Source: Dickeya zeae NCPPB 2538 (GTDB lineage Bacteria > Pseudomonadota > Gammaproteobacteria > Enterobacterales > Enterobacteriaceae). Taken from it: 64,000 nt of DNA. A program made the position numbers and the translations under genes. Within the stretch, counting starts at the first letter, position 1. Every line of letters begins with the position of its first letter. Location: NCBI RefSeq assembly GCF_000406165.1, contig NZ_CM001977.1, positions 1,225,398 to 1,289,397 of the forward strand, in the 5' to 3' direction. The notes beneath the pieces are model-generated. The model did no database searches and had not been told where the DNA came from. It saw only the letters and a program-made list of their open reading frames with translations. Positions 24,760 to 33,953 of the stretch are shown here, one piece after another.

Positions 24760-25014
24760 GGTGAAGTTCATTCAGAGAGACAGTGGCTTAGGGTATCATG
24801 ACTTTACCATGTCGCTTCGCCGCAGGGTAAACTCTCTCAGGCAGCGTCAACCGGGGCAGCAGGCGGAAAGCCGCGTTCATGTGCAGGATGTGCGCGGTAC
24901 GTTCAGGATAATCCTGAATATGTTCTCAGCGCTGTCTGCTGCTGTTCGTGGGTTGCGCATAGCCTGTATAATTCCCGATGATTAATTAAAGACATAAAAC
25001 AGTACTGGATAAAG

Positions 25015-25551
25015 ATGAAAACTATTGAGGTCGACGACGAGCTTTACCGTTATATCGCCAGCCACACTCAGCATATCGGCGAGAGTGCATCAGATATTTT
25101 ACGGCGCATGCTGAAATTCAGTGGCGCGCAGCCAGCGGCGGTGGCGGTACCACCGGCAGCAGAGTCGACAATCACCCAGCCTGCTGCTGTACAGCCGCCG
25201 CGTGACCGGGTAAGAACCGTGCGCGAGTTACTGTTGTCGGACGAATACGCCGAGCAGAGTAGGGCGGTCAATCGTTTCCTGATGGTGCTGTCTACCCTGT
25301 ATCGCTTATCGCCAGAAGAATTTGCGGCGGCCACCGAGTCGTCGCACGGTCGTACCCGCGTTTATTTTGCGGCTGACGAGCAGACCTTGTTGCTGCATGG
25401 CACCCAGACTAAACCTCGCCCCATTGAAGGCACGCCTTACTGGGTTATCACTAATACCAATACCGGTCGTAAACGTAGCATGGTCGAGGACATCATGCTG
25501 GCGATGCAGTTCCCGCCGGAGCTGACAGAGAAAGTTTGCGGCACCATTTAA
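25015..25551 (+). CDS. seqA: Negative modulator of replication initiation SeqA
   Basis: Binds hemimethylated GATC DNA and sequesters oriC after initiation (178 aa; E. coli 181). The N-terminal multimerisation segment MKTIEVDDELYRYIASHTQ is followed by a proline/alanine-rich linker (about residues 40-65), then the DNA-binding domain ending in TNTGRKRSMVEDIMLAMQFP. It sits 25 bp upstream of pgm in a conserved seqA-pgm operon. Confidence 0.97.
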   Translation: MKTIEVDDELYRYIASHTQHIGESASDILRRMLKFSGAQPAAVAVPPAAESTITQPAAVQPPRDRVRTVRELLLSDEYAEQSRAVNRFLMVLSTLYRLSPEEFAAATESSHGRTRVYFAADEQTLLLHGTQTKPRPIEGTPYWVITNTNTGRKRSMVEDIMLAMQFPPELTEKVCGTI

Positions 25552-25576
25552 ATCACTGCGTCAGGAAGAAACGCCA

Positions 25577-27220
25577 ATGGCTAATCACCCGAGAGCCGGA
25601 CAACCTACCCGGCAAAGCGACCTGATTAATGTCGCACAGTTGACGTCCCAGTATTATGTGTTGAGCCCGGATGCGAGCAATCCGGCTCAGTCGGTTAAAT
25701 TCGGTACTTCAGGCCACCGCGGCAGTGCCGCTCGCCACAGTTTCAATGAAGCCCATATTCTGGCGATTGCTCAGGCGATTGCTGAAGAGCGTAGCCGTCA
25801 GGGCATCACAGGGCCATGCTATGTAGGCAAAGACACCCACGCGTTGTCCGAACCGGCGTTCATTTCCGTACTGGAAGTGCTGACCGCCAACGGTGTCGAC
25901 GTCATTATCCAGCAGGATAACGGCTTTACTCCGACACCGGCGGTGTCGAACGCGATTCTGGTGCACAACCGTCAGGGTGGCGCACTGGCGGACGGTATTG
26001 TGATTACCCCATCGCATAACCCGCCGGAAGACGGTGGTATTAAATACAACCCGCCTAATGGTGGCCCAGCGGATACCAATCTCACCAGCGTGATTGAAAA
26101 ACGTGCTAACGCACTGTTGGCGGATGGCTTACGTGAGGTGAAGCGCCAGTCGCTGGACCGCGCACGCCAGAGCGGCCACCTGTACGAACGCGATCTGGTC
26201 GAGGCGTATGTCGAGTCGCTGGGTGAGGTTGTGGACATGGCCGCTATCCAGCGTGCGGGTCTGAAACTTGGCGTGGATCCGCTCGGTGGTTCCGGCATTG
26301 CTTACTGGCAGCGCATCGCCGAGCGCTACCAACTGGATCTGACGCTGGTGAACGATGCCATCGACCAGACGTTCCGGTTTATGACGCTGGATCACGATGG
26401 TGTTATCCGTATGGACTGCTCATCGGTTTCGGCGATGTCTGGCCTGCTGTCGCTGCGCGATAAGTTCGATCTGGCCTTCGCCAACGACCCGGATTATGAC
26501 CGCCATGGCATTGTCACCCCGGCTGGGTTGATGAATCCGAACCACTATCTGGCGGTCGCTATCAACTATCTGTTCCGCCATCGTCCGCAGTGGAGTGAGT
26601 CGGTCGCGGTAGGTAAAACACTGGTATCCAGTGCGATGATCGACCGTGTAGTGGCTGATCTGGGCCGTAAACTGGTGGAAGTGCCGGTCGGCTTCAAATG
26701 GTTTGTGGATGGTTTGTTTGATGGGACGCTGGGCTTCGGCGGTGAAGAGAGTGCTGGTGCCTCGTTCCTTCGTTTTGACGGCACACCCTGGTCGACGGAT
26801 AAAGACGGTATCATTCTGTGCCTGCTGGCTGCGGAAATCACCGCGGTAACCGGTAAGAACCCACAGCAGCATTACGATGAATTGGCGGCACGTTTTGGTG
26901 CGCCGAGCTACAACCGTTTGCAGGCATCGGCAACCCATGCCCAGAAAGCGGCTTTGTCGAAGCTATCGCCGGAAATGGTATCCGCCAGTACGCTGGCAGG
27001 CGACCCGATCACGGCCCGTCTGACTGCTGCGCCCGGTAATGGTGCATCGATTGGTGGCCTGAAAGTGATGACTGATAACGGCTGGTTTGCCGCTCGTCCA
27101 TCTGGCACGGAAGAAGCCTACAAGATTTATTGCGAAAGTTTCCTCGGTGCTGAACACCGTGAAAAAATCGAGAAAGAAGCGGTGGAAATCGTTAGCGCGG
27201 TGCTGAGCAACGCGAAGTAA
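25577..27220 (+). CDS. pgm: Phosphoglucomutase Pgm
   Basis: Alpha-D-phosphohexomutase (547 aa; E. coli 546) interconverting glucose-1-P and glucose-6-P for glycogen, UDP-glucose and galactose metabolism. The phosphoserine loop TPSHNPPEDGG, the metal loop DPDYDRHG, the sugar-binding loop GGEESAGASF and the C-terminal phosphate-binding RPSGTEE are all intact. Second gene of seqA-pgm, ended by a strong terminator. Confidence 0.97.
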   Translation: MANHPRAGQPTRQSDLINVAQLTSQYYVLSPDASNPAQSVKFGTSGHRGSAARHSFNEAHILAIAQAIAEERSRQGITGPCYVGKDTHALSEPAFISVLEVLTANGVDVIIQQDNGFTPTPAVSNAILVHNRQGGALADGIVITPSHNPPEDGGIKYNPPNGGPADTNLTSVIEKRANALLADGLREVKRQSLDRARQSGHLYERDLVEAYVESLGEVVDMAAIQRAGLKLGVDPLGGSGIAYWQRIAERYQLDLTLVNDAIDQTFRFMTLDHDGVIRMDCSSVSAMSGLLSLRDKFDLAFANDPDYDRHGIVTPAGLMNPNHYLAVAINYLFRHRPQWSESVAVGKTLVSSAMIDRVVADLGRKLVEVPVGFKWFVDGLFDGTLGFGGEESAGASFLRFDGTPWSTDKDGIILCLLAAEITAVTGKNPQQHYDELAARFGAPSYNRLQASATHAQKAALSKLSPEMVSASTLAGDPITARLTAAPGNGASIGGLKVMTDNGWFAARPSGTEEAYKIYCESFLGAEHREKIEKEAVEIVSAVLSNAK

Positions 27221-27241
27221 TGCGTCATCGATTTTAATCAG

Positions 27242-27267
27242 GGCGCTGTGTAAACAGCGCCTTTTTT
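27242..27267 (+). terminator. pgm terminator
   Basis: The stem GGCGCTG / CAGCGCC with a 6-base loop is followed by six T residues, 22 bp after the pgm stop codon. Confidence 0.9.
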
Positions 27268-27283
27268 ATGACAGTTGCTCCAC

Positions 27284-27712
27284 CTATGCCAATGCTACCA
27301 GCAACGCGCCTACAGAAATGAGTGCGACCCCCACCCCCGCCAGCAGCGATATTTTTTCACCCAGTAGCAGCACAGCCAGAATGACGGCAAATACCACGCT
27401 AAGTTTGTCGATGGGTGCGACCTGCGCGACGCTACCGCTTTTCAGTGCCATAAAATAAAACAGCCAGGACAGCGCCCCTGCCACACCACTCAGCACGATA
27501 AACAACATCGCTTTATGGTTGGCCAGTACGGTGCCGAAGAGTGAGGATTTGCCTTGCACCACTACCACGCCGACCAAAAACAACGCCATAATCACGGCGC
27601 GAATGGCGGTGGCCGTATTGGCATCCAGCTGTTGCAGGCCGATTTTACCGAACAGCGCCACCAGTGCAGCGCATAGCGCCGACAGTAAAGCGTAAAGTAA
27701 CCAGCTACTCAT
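27284..27712 (-). CDS. Single-domain EamA/DMT-family transporter
   Basis: Inner-membrane protein of 142 aa made of one EamA repeat of about five hydrophobic helices (LLYALLSALCAALVALFGKI at the start, a KAMLFIVLSGVAGALSWLFY segment in the middle, LLAGVGVALISVGALLVALA at the end). Classical DMT exporters have two such repeats, so this half-size protein would have to dimerise. The substrate is unknown. It occupies the interval where E. coli carries speF-potE next to kdpE. The ATG after GTG at the 5' end is taken as the start. Confidence 0.82.
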   Translation of the reverse strand: MSSWLLYALLSALCAALVALFGKIGLQQLDANTATAIRAVIMALFLVGVVVVQGKSSLFGTVLANHKAMLFIVLSGVAGALSWLFYFMALKSGSVAQVAPIDKLSVVFAVILAVLLLGEKISLLAGVGVALISVGALLVALA

Positions 27713-27815
27713 CACTTATCTTCTCTCTATTGGTTAGCGTCTTGTGGCGAAAAATCAGGACGCTACGCCTGACGCGGGCAGGGCACCAGCGTCACGAATC
27801 ATTAAAAGGTGCCAG

Positions 27816-28505
27816 TTAGGGCATAAACCGATAGCCGATGGCGGTTTCAGTCAGAAAGTGTCGTGGGCGTGCCGGGTCATCTTCCAGTTTTTGGCGTAAA
27901 TGCCCCATATAGATGCGCAGGTAATGGCTGTGTTCTACGGCATTAGGGCCCCAAACCTGATTGAGCAGTTGGCGCTGTGTCAGCACTTTGCCGGGGCTGG
28001 CGAGCAGCGTGGATAGCAGCCGGAATTCGATAGGCGTCAGGTGTAGTTCCTGCTGATTGCGGGTAACCTGGCGGTTGAGCAAATCCACGGTGACATTGGA
28101 AAAGGTAATCAGCGGGGTTTCCTGCTGGGGAGTACTAAAGCGGCGTAACGCGACCCGTGAACGTGCCAGCAGTTCGCCAATGCCAAAGGGCTTAGTGAGA
28201 TAGTCCTCGGCACCGGCATCCAGTGCGGCGATTTTGTCCTGTTCGTCGGTGCGGGCTGACAACACGATAACCGGGATGGCGCTCCACTGCCGCAGATCCC
28301 GGATATAATCAATGCCGTCGCCGTCGGGCAGACCCAGATCAAGAATAATGAGATCCGGTTTACGCGTCGCGGCTTCTATCAACCCCCGTTGCAGCGTTTC
28401 GGCTTCAAACACGCGACAGCCTTCACCTTCCAGCGCGTTGCGGACAAAACGCCGGATCTCTTTTTCATCTTCTACGATCAGTATGTTGGTCTGTAACAGG
28501 GTCAA
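27816..28505 (-). CDS. kdpE: KdpE response regulator
   Basis: OmpR/PhoB-type response regulator (229 aa; E. coli 225). The receiver domain has acidic pocket residues Glu12 and Asp13, phospho-acceptor Asp56 (LIILDLGLPDGDG) and Lys of YLTKPFG; the C-terminal winged helix begins about residue 130. It activates kdpFABC under K+ limitation or salt stress. The ATG overlaps the kdpD stop codon by 4 bp (coupled translation). A matching target site lies upstream of kdpF. Confidence 0.97.
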   Translation of the reverse strand: MTLLQTNILIVEDEKEIRRFVRNALEGEGCRVFEAETLQRGLIEAATRKPDLIILDLGLPDGDGIDYIRDLRQWSAIPVIVLSARTDEQDKIAALDAGAEDYLTKPFGIGELLARSRVALRRFSTPQQETPLITFSNVTVDLLNRQVTRNQQELHLTPIEFRLLSTLLASPGKVLTQRQLLNQVWGPNAVEHSHYLRIYMGHLRQKLEDDPARPRHFLTETAIGYRFMP

Positions 28506-31231
28506 GACTCCATCTCTTCAGGTTCGAGCGCCGGTGGCGCACCCAACGGCAGGGTAAAATGGAACACTGCGCCGCCTTCGTCGGCGTTGGTGGCCCAGAT
28601 TTTCCCGCCGTGAATTTCGACAATCGCCCGGCAAATCGCCAGTCCCAGCCCAACACCGGGAATCGAAGACTCTTTGTGCCCACGGGCAAACTTGTCGAAA
28701 ATGATTTTTTCCTGACCGATGGGGATACCTGGGCCGTTATCCTGAATCTGCACTTCCAGCACATCGCCAGATGCTGACGAGGAGATGCTGCTGGCAGAAA
28801 TCGTAATGGTCGCCTGCTCACCTGCGTATTTGATGGCGTTTTCCAGCAGATTGATCAGCACCCGCTCGATCAGGCTGGCGTCGCAGTACACCAGTATCAT
28901 GTCCTGCGGCAGCCGTAAATGAATAGTATTGCTTGCCAGCGAGTTTTCCAACTGCCGTAATGCGCTTCCGGTTAACTCTTCCAGCGTTTGCCACTCTTTA
29001 CGCAAATTAAAGCCATCAGACTGGATGCGTGCCATATCCAGCAAGTTGTTGACCAGACGAGTAGTACTGAGAATGTGCTGGCGTATTTGGCTGGCTTGTG
29101 GCGCATAGGGCGAACCTTCAGAGGCCAGGTCGAGCGTCAGGATTTCAGCCTGACCGAACAGTACCGTCAGCGGAGTGCGTAAATCGTGGGACAGCGCGGC
29201 CAGCAGTGAGTTGCGCAGTTGCTCGCGTTCAGCGTCCAGACGAGCATTTTCCGTGCTGTTGACTAAATGCAGCCGTTCCAGTGCGTTAGTGATCAGCACC
29301 GTAAAGGTTTCCAGCATGCGCTGCTGTTCCGGGATCATTAACTGACGCGCGTTGGCGGGCTCGACGGCAATGACGCCAAACGTCAGCTGCGGCGTGGTCA
29401 GTGGCAGCAACTGGTAAGGCACGCCCGGCAGTGTGGCGGTACCGGCACCAGCAGGCGCGGCATGATCGTAACTCCAGCGGGCAATGGCTTTATCGACGAT
29501 CAGTTGCTCGGGTTCATCAAGCGCAACCTGCTGTAACTCCGCCGTGGGGGCAGACAATGGCTCAGCCAGCAAGATAGCTATCTTGGCCTGAAACGTGGAG
29601 CGCAGAAAATGGTGGCTGGCTTTGGCGATATCCTCCACCGACAGGCTGCGGTTGAGTGCTTTGGACATTTCGTACAGATGCCGTACCCGCTGTTCGCGGT
29701 AGCGGGCGACACGGGCTTGATAACGCACTCCGGCGGTCAGATTCCCCACCAGAATACCGATAGTCAGCATTACCGCAAACGTGACCAGATACTGTGCGTC
29801 GGCGACAGCGAAGGTACCTTTCGGCACCACGAAAAACAGATCAAAACTGGCGACGTTGATGACGGCAGCGAAGACGGATGGCCAGCGGCCATAAAACAGC
29901 GCGATGAGCACCACGGCCAGCAGGTAGAGCATCACCAGATTGACCGGTTCCAGCATTGAGAAGGGCGACCACAGTGCCAGCAGCGTGATCAGCGCGCACA
30001 GCAGCATCGCCACACCGCAGCCATAGAGCTGTAGTCGCCATTTGTCAGTAATGCCGCGACTATCGGGGGCTTTGGGCGGTGGTGGCGTGGGGTCGTCCTG
30101 CACTGATACCACCACCAGATCGAGGTCCGGCCCTAACTTGCCGAGCTTCTCGGCAAAGCGGGTACGACGCCACCAGCCGAGTTTCTGCTCGGTATGACGC
30201 CCAATGACGATTTTGCCGAGATTATGATCGCGGGCGTAACGCAATACCGCCCGTTCTACCGAGGGGTCAGACAGGGTGGCGGTTTCCGCCCCCAAATCTT
30301 GCGCCAGCTTCAGGGCACGCAGGATGGCCCGCCGCTCGCCTTCCGGCAGACGATGCAAGCCGGGGGTTTCAACATACACCGCATGCCAGATGCTGCCCAG
30401 GCGGGCAGCCAGACGGGCGGCGGTGCGCACCAGTTTTTCGTTGCCTACACCGCGCCCGATACACAGCAAGATAGCATCACGGGTATGCCAGACCCGCTCA
30501 CGGCCCTGACTGGCGCGCATCGCGCGCATCTCGTCGTCCACCCGGTCAGCCATGCGCCGCAGTGCAAGTTCACGTAAGGCGAGTAGGTTGCCTTTGCGAA
30601 AGAAATTTTCGATGGCACGTTCTGCCTGCATCGGCAGGTAAACTTTGCCTTCATTAAGACGCTGGCGTAAGTCGTCGGGGGGTAGGTCTACCAACACCAC
30701 TTCGTTAGCGTCGTCAAAAATCGGGTCGGGGACGGTTTCCCGTACCCGGATACCGGTGACACCGCCGACGATGTCATTGAGACTTTCCAGATGCTGCACG
30801 TTGACGGTGGTGAAGACGTCGATGCCGGCATCCAACAGTTCCTGAACGTCTTGCCAGCGTTTGGGGTGACGAGAACCGCGAATATTGCTGTGCGCCAGTT
30901 CGTCGATCAGGATGATCGCCGGGCAACGCGCCAGCGCCCCATCCAGATCAAACTCATGATGATGGCGACCGTAGTGGCTGATCTTCTTCATCGGCAGGGA
31001 GGGCAGGCCTTCCACTAGCGCAGCGGTTTCGCTGCGCCCGTGGGTTTCCACCACCCCGACCAGTACGTCCAGCCCCTGTGCTTTCAGACGCTGCGCTTCC
31101 TGTAGCATGGCGTAGGTTTTACCTACGCCTGCACAAGCGCCGAAGAAGATTTTGAGTTTACCGCGCGGCTGTTCCTCAATCTGGCTTAAGAGGCTATCCG
31201 GGTCGGGTCGACGTTGTTCCTCGTCGGTCAT
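28502..31231 (-). CDS. kdpD: KdpD sensor histidine kinase
   Basis: Membrane sensor kinase (909 aa; E. coli 894) for K+ and turgor. N-terminal KdpD domain with Walker A GACAGVGKT (31-39), a UspA-like domain (about 253-375), four close transmembrane spans (about 405-505), a GAF-like region, then DHp with phospho-acceptor His682 (ALSHDLRTPLT) and an HATPase domain (NLLENAIKYA, DNGPGIP, GVGLGLAI). It lies 50 bp after kdpC and overlaps kdpE, forming kdpFABCDE. Confidence 0.97.
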   Translation of the reverse strand: MTDEEQRRPDPDSLLSQIEEQPRGKLKIFFGACAGVGKTYAMLQEAQRLKAQGLDVLVGVVETHGRSETAALVEGLPSLPMKKISHYGRHHHEFDLDGALARCPAIILIDELAHSNIRGSRHPKRWQDVQELLDAGIDVFTTVNVQHLESLNDIVGGVTGIRVRETVPDPIFDDANEVVLVDLPPDDLRQRLNEGKVYLPMQAERAIENFFRKGNLLALRELALRRMADRVDDEMRAMRASQGRERVWHTRDAILLCIGRGVGNEKLVRTAARLAARLGSIWHAVYVETPGLHRLPEGERRAILRALKLAQDLGAETATLSDPSVERAVLRYARDHNLGKIVIGRHTEQKLGWWRRTRFAEKLGKLGPDLDLVVVSVQDDPTPPPPKAPDSRGITDKWRLQLYGCGVAMLLCALITLLALWSPFSMLEPVNLVMLYLLAVVLIALFYGRWPSVFAAVINVASFDLFFVVPKGTFAVADAQYLVTFAVMLTIGILVGNLTAGVRYQARVARYREQRVRHLYEMSKALNRSLSVEDIAKASHHFLRSTFQAKIAILLAEPLSAPTAELQQVALDEPEQLIVDKAIARWSYDHAAPAGAGTATLPGVPYQLLPLTTPQLTFGVIAVEPANARQLMIPEQQRMLETFTVLITNALERLHLVNSTENARLDAEREQLRNSLLAALSHDLRTPLTVLFGQAEILTLDLASEGSPYAPQASQIRQHILSTTRLVNNLLDMARIQSDGFNLRKEWQTLEELTGSALRQLENSLASNTIHLRLPQDMILVYCDASLIERVLINLLENAIKYAGEQATITISASSISSSASGDVLEVQIQDNGPGIPIGQEKIIFDKFARGHKESSIPGVGLGLAICRAIVEIHGGKIWATNADEGGAVFHFTLPLGAPPALEPEEMES

Positions 31232-31281
31232 TTCTGTTCCTCATCAATCGGGTCTGTTCTGTCGACACCGCGGTGCTTTAA

Positions 31282-31857
31282 TCAGGGAAGCGGTTTAAGC
31301 TTATCCAACGCCATGTTCAATTCTACGACATTCACCACCGGTGCGCCGATAAATGCGGGCATTGGCGTGTAGGTATGGCTATTGATTAATTGATCCACCT
31401 GATCCTGCGACAAGCCCCGTGCTTTGGCGACCAGTCCGGCCTGATAATGTGCCGCCTGTACCGAAATGTGCGGATCAAGGCCGCTGGCCGATGCTGTGAC
31501 CAGATCGACCGGTACGGCATCGTTATCACCATGACGCTGGTGCCATGCCGCTACATTCTGGCTGATGGTTTTGTCCAGCGCCGGGTTACTGACCGCCAGA
31601 TTGCTGCCACCAGACGCCATTGTGTTGTAGGCGCTGTCCGAGGTCGCGGATGGGCGACCCTGGAAGTACCCGTCACGGCTGAATACCTGGCCTATCAGTG
31701 ACGAACCGATCGGCTTGCCCTGTTGGTAGAGCAGGGAGCCATTGGCTTGCGCCGGGAACAGCAATTGCCCCAGCGCTGTCGCCAGCAAGGGATAACCCAC
31801 GCCGGTTACCAGAGTCATCAGCAGCAATAACACCAGAGAAGAACGAATATAATTCAT
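31282..31857 (-). CDS. kdpC: KdpC, K+-transporting ATPase subunit C
   Basis: Single-span accessory subunit (191 aa, similar to E. coli) of the KdpFABC potassium pump, thought to aid ATP binding and complex stability. An N-terminal TM helix (SLVLLLLMTLVTGVGYPLL) precedes a periplasmic domain with the GQVFSRDGYFQGRPSAT and TASASGLDPHIS motifs conserved in KdpC. It lies 15 bp after kdpB. Confidence 0.96.
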   Translation of the reverse strand: MNYIRSSLVLLLLMTLVTGVGYPLLATALGQLLFPAQANGSLLYQQGKPIGSSLIGQVFSRDGYFQGRPSATSDSAYNTMASGGSNLAVSNPALDKTISQNVAAWHQRHGDNDAVPVDLVTASASGLDPHISVQAAHYQAGLVAKARGLSQDQVDQLINSHTYTPMPAFIGAPVVNVVELNMALDKLKPLP

Positions 31858-31872
31858 GATGATTACCTTTGG

Positions 31873-33939
31873 TTACGCCAGTCCGGTGACGGTCAGGATC
31901 AGGTCTATCAGCTTGATGCCGATGAACGGCACCAGCAGTCCGCCCAGCCCGTAAATCCACAGATTACGGCTCAGCAATGCCGCTGCACTCATGGGTTTGT
32001 AGCTAATCCCTTTCAGCGCCAGCGGGATCAGGAACACGATAACCAGTGCGTTGAAGATCACCGCAGACAACATCGCCGAAGCAGGTGAGTGCAGGTGCAT
32101 AACGTTAAGCGCGTTCAACTGCGGATAGGTTGCCGCGAACGCCGCCGGGATGATGGCGAAATACTTGGCCACATCGTTGGCGATACTAAAGGTGGTGAGT
32201 GACCCTCGGGTCATCAGCATCTGTTTGCCGATATGCACCACCTCGATAAGCTTGGTGGGGTTGGAGTCCAGATCCACCATGTTGCCCGCTTCTTTAGCCG
32301 CCTGAGTACCAGAGTTCATGGCTACCGCCACATCGGCTTGCGCCAGCGCCGGGGCGTCGTTGGTGCCGTCACCGGTCATGGCGACCATGCGACCTTCCGC
32401 CTGATACTGACGAATCAGCGCCAGCTTAGCTTCCGGCGTGGCTTCCGACAGGAAGTCGTCTACGCCTGCCTCGGCGGCGATGGCGGCGGCAGTCAGCGGG
32501 TTATCGCCGGTGATCATGACGGTTTTGATCCCCATGCTGCGCAGTTCAGCGAAGCGTTCCTTGATCCCGCCTTTGACGATATCTTTCAGCGCCACGACGC
32601 CCAACACGCGTTTGCCTTCCGCCACCACTAACGGGGTGCTGCCTTGTCGTGCAACGCTGGCGACAGCGTCGTCCACTTCTGCCGGGAATTGCCCCTGATT
32701 GGCTTCAATGTAGCGACGCAGCGCATCCACCGCGCCTTTGCGGATAGTGCGGCCCTGGATATTGACACCACTCATGCGTGTTTGTGCTGAGAACGGCACG
32801 AAGGTGGCGTCCAAATCCTGTAACGCACGTTCACGCAGGCCAAAGCGTTGTTTTGCCAGCACCACGATGCTGCGACCTTCCGGCGTTTCATCCGCCAGTG
32901 ACGCCAGTTGCGCCGCATCGGCCAGCGATTGTTCACTGACCCCCGGTGCAGGCAGAAACGCTGAGGCCTGACGATTGCCGAGCGTGATGGTGCCGGTTTT
33001 GTCCAGCAGCAGCACATCGATATCGCCAGCGGCCTCGACAGCACGACCACTGGTGGCGATGACGTTGGCACCGAGCATACGGCTCATACCGGCGATACCG
33101 ATGGCCGACAGCAATCCACCGATAGTGGTAGGGATCAGACACACCAGTAGCGCCACCAGAACGGTGATACTGATGACCGAACCGCTGTTGTTAGCCAGCA
33201 CGCTAAACCAGGAAAACGGCGATAACGTCGCAACGACCAGCAGGAAGATGATGGTCAGTTCCACCAGCAAAATAGTCAGTGCGACTTCGTTCGGCGTTTT
33301 ACGACGTTTGGCGTTTTCCACCATGGCGATCATGCGGTCGATAAAGGTTTCGCCGGGGTTGACGGTGCATTGGATCACCAGCCAATCGGACAGTACGCGA
33401 GTACCGCCGGTGACCGAAGCGAAATCGCCACCGGATTCGCGGATCACCGGTGCGGATTCACCGGTGATGGCGCTTTCATCCACCGAGGCACCCCCTTCCA
33501 GCACTTCACCGTCGCAGGGGATCATCTCACCGGCGGACACCAGTACGATGTCACCTTTACGCAAGCTATCAGCCGGTACCTGCTGGGTGGCCGCATCGTG
33601 ATGCGGGGTGGTCAGCTTGTTGGCCCAACTGGTTTTCTTCACCCCTTTCAGGGCTTCAGCCTGTGCCTTGCTGCGGCCTTCCGCCAGCGCTTCGGCGAAA
33701 TTGGCGAACAAGACCGTTACCCACAACCACAGTGCGACAGCACCGGTGAAACCGGCACTGCCATCGGTATGACCTCTGGCGATGGCCAGCCAGATACCGG
33801 TTGTCAGCAGGCTGCCGATATACACCACGAACATCACTGGGTTGCGCCACTGGATGCGTGGGTCGAGTTTTTTTACTGAATCCACCAGCGCGTTACGCAA
33901 CAGAGCGGAATCAAAAAGCGTTTGCTGTTTACGAATCAT
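31873..33939 (-). CDS. kdpB: KdpB, K+-transporting P-type ATPase catalytic subunit
   Basis: P-type ATPase subunit (688 aa; E. coli 682). The actuator motif TGES has its serine at residue 162, the inhibitory phosphoserine position in E. coli; the phosphorylation motif DKTGT starts at Asp313; MTGDGTNDAPAL forms the P-domain hinge. Transmembrane segments flank these domains. It hydrolyses ATP to drive K+ uptake through KdpA. It lies 14 bp after kdpA and 15 bp before kdpC. Confidence 0.98.
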   Translation of the reverse strand: MIRKQQTLFDSALLRNALVDSVKKLDPRIQWRNPVMFVVYIGSLLTTGIWLAIARGHTDGSAGFTGAVALWLWVTVLFANFAEALAEGRSKAQAEALKGVKKTSWANKLTTPHHDAATQQVPADSLRKGDIVLVSAGEMIPCDGEVLEGGASVDESAITGESAPVIRESGGDFASVTGGTRVLSDWLVIQCTVNPGETFIDRMIAMVENAKRRKTPNEVALTILLVELTIIFLLVVATLSPFSWFSVLANNSGSVISITVLVALLVCLIPTTIGGLLSAIGIAGMSRMLGANVIATSGRAVEAAGDIDVLLLDKTGTITLGNRQASAFLPAPGVSEQSLADAAQLASLADETPEGRSIVVLAKQRFGLRERALQDLDATFVPFSAQTRMSGVNIQGRTIRKGAVDALRRYIEANQGQFPAEVDDAVASVARQGSTPLVVAEGKRVLGVVALKDIVKGGIKERFAELRSMGIKTVMITGDNPLTAAAIAAEAGVDDFLSEATPEAKLALIRQYQAEGRMVAMTGDGTNDAPALAQADVAVAMNSGTQAAKEAGNMVDLDSNPTKLIEVVHIGKQMLMTRGSLTTFSIANDVAKYFAIIPAAFAATYPQLNALNVMHLHSPASAMLSAVIFNALVIVFLIPLALKGISYKPMSAAALLSRNLWIYGLGGLLVPFIGIKLIDLILTVTGLA

Positions 33940-33953
33940 CTTCTTTCTCCGGC

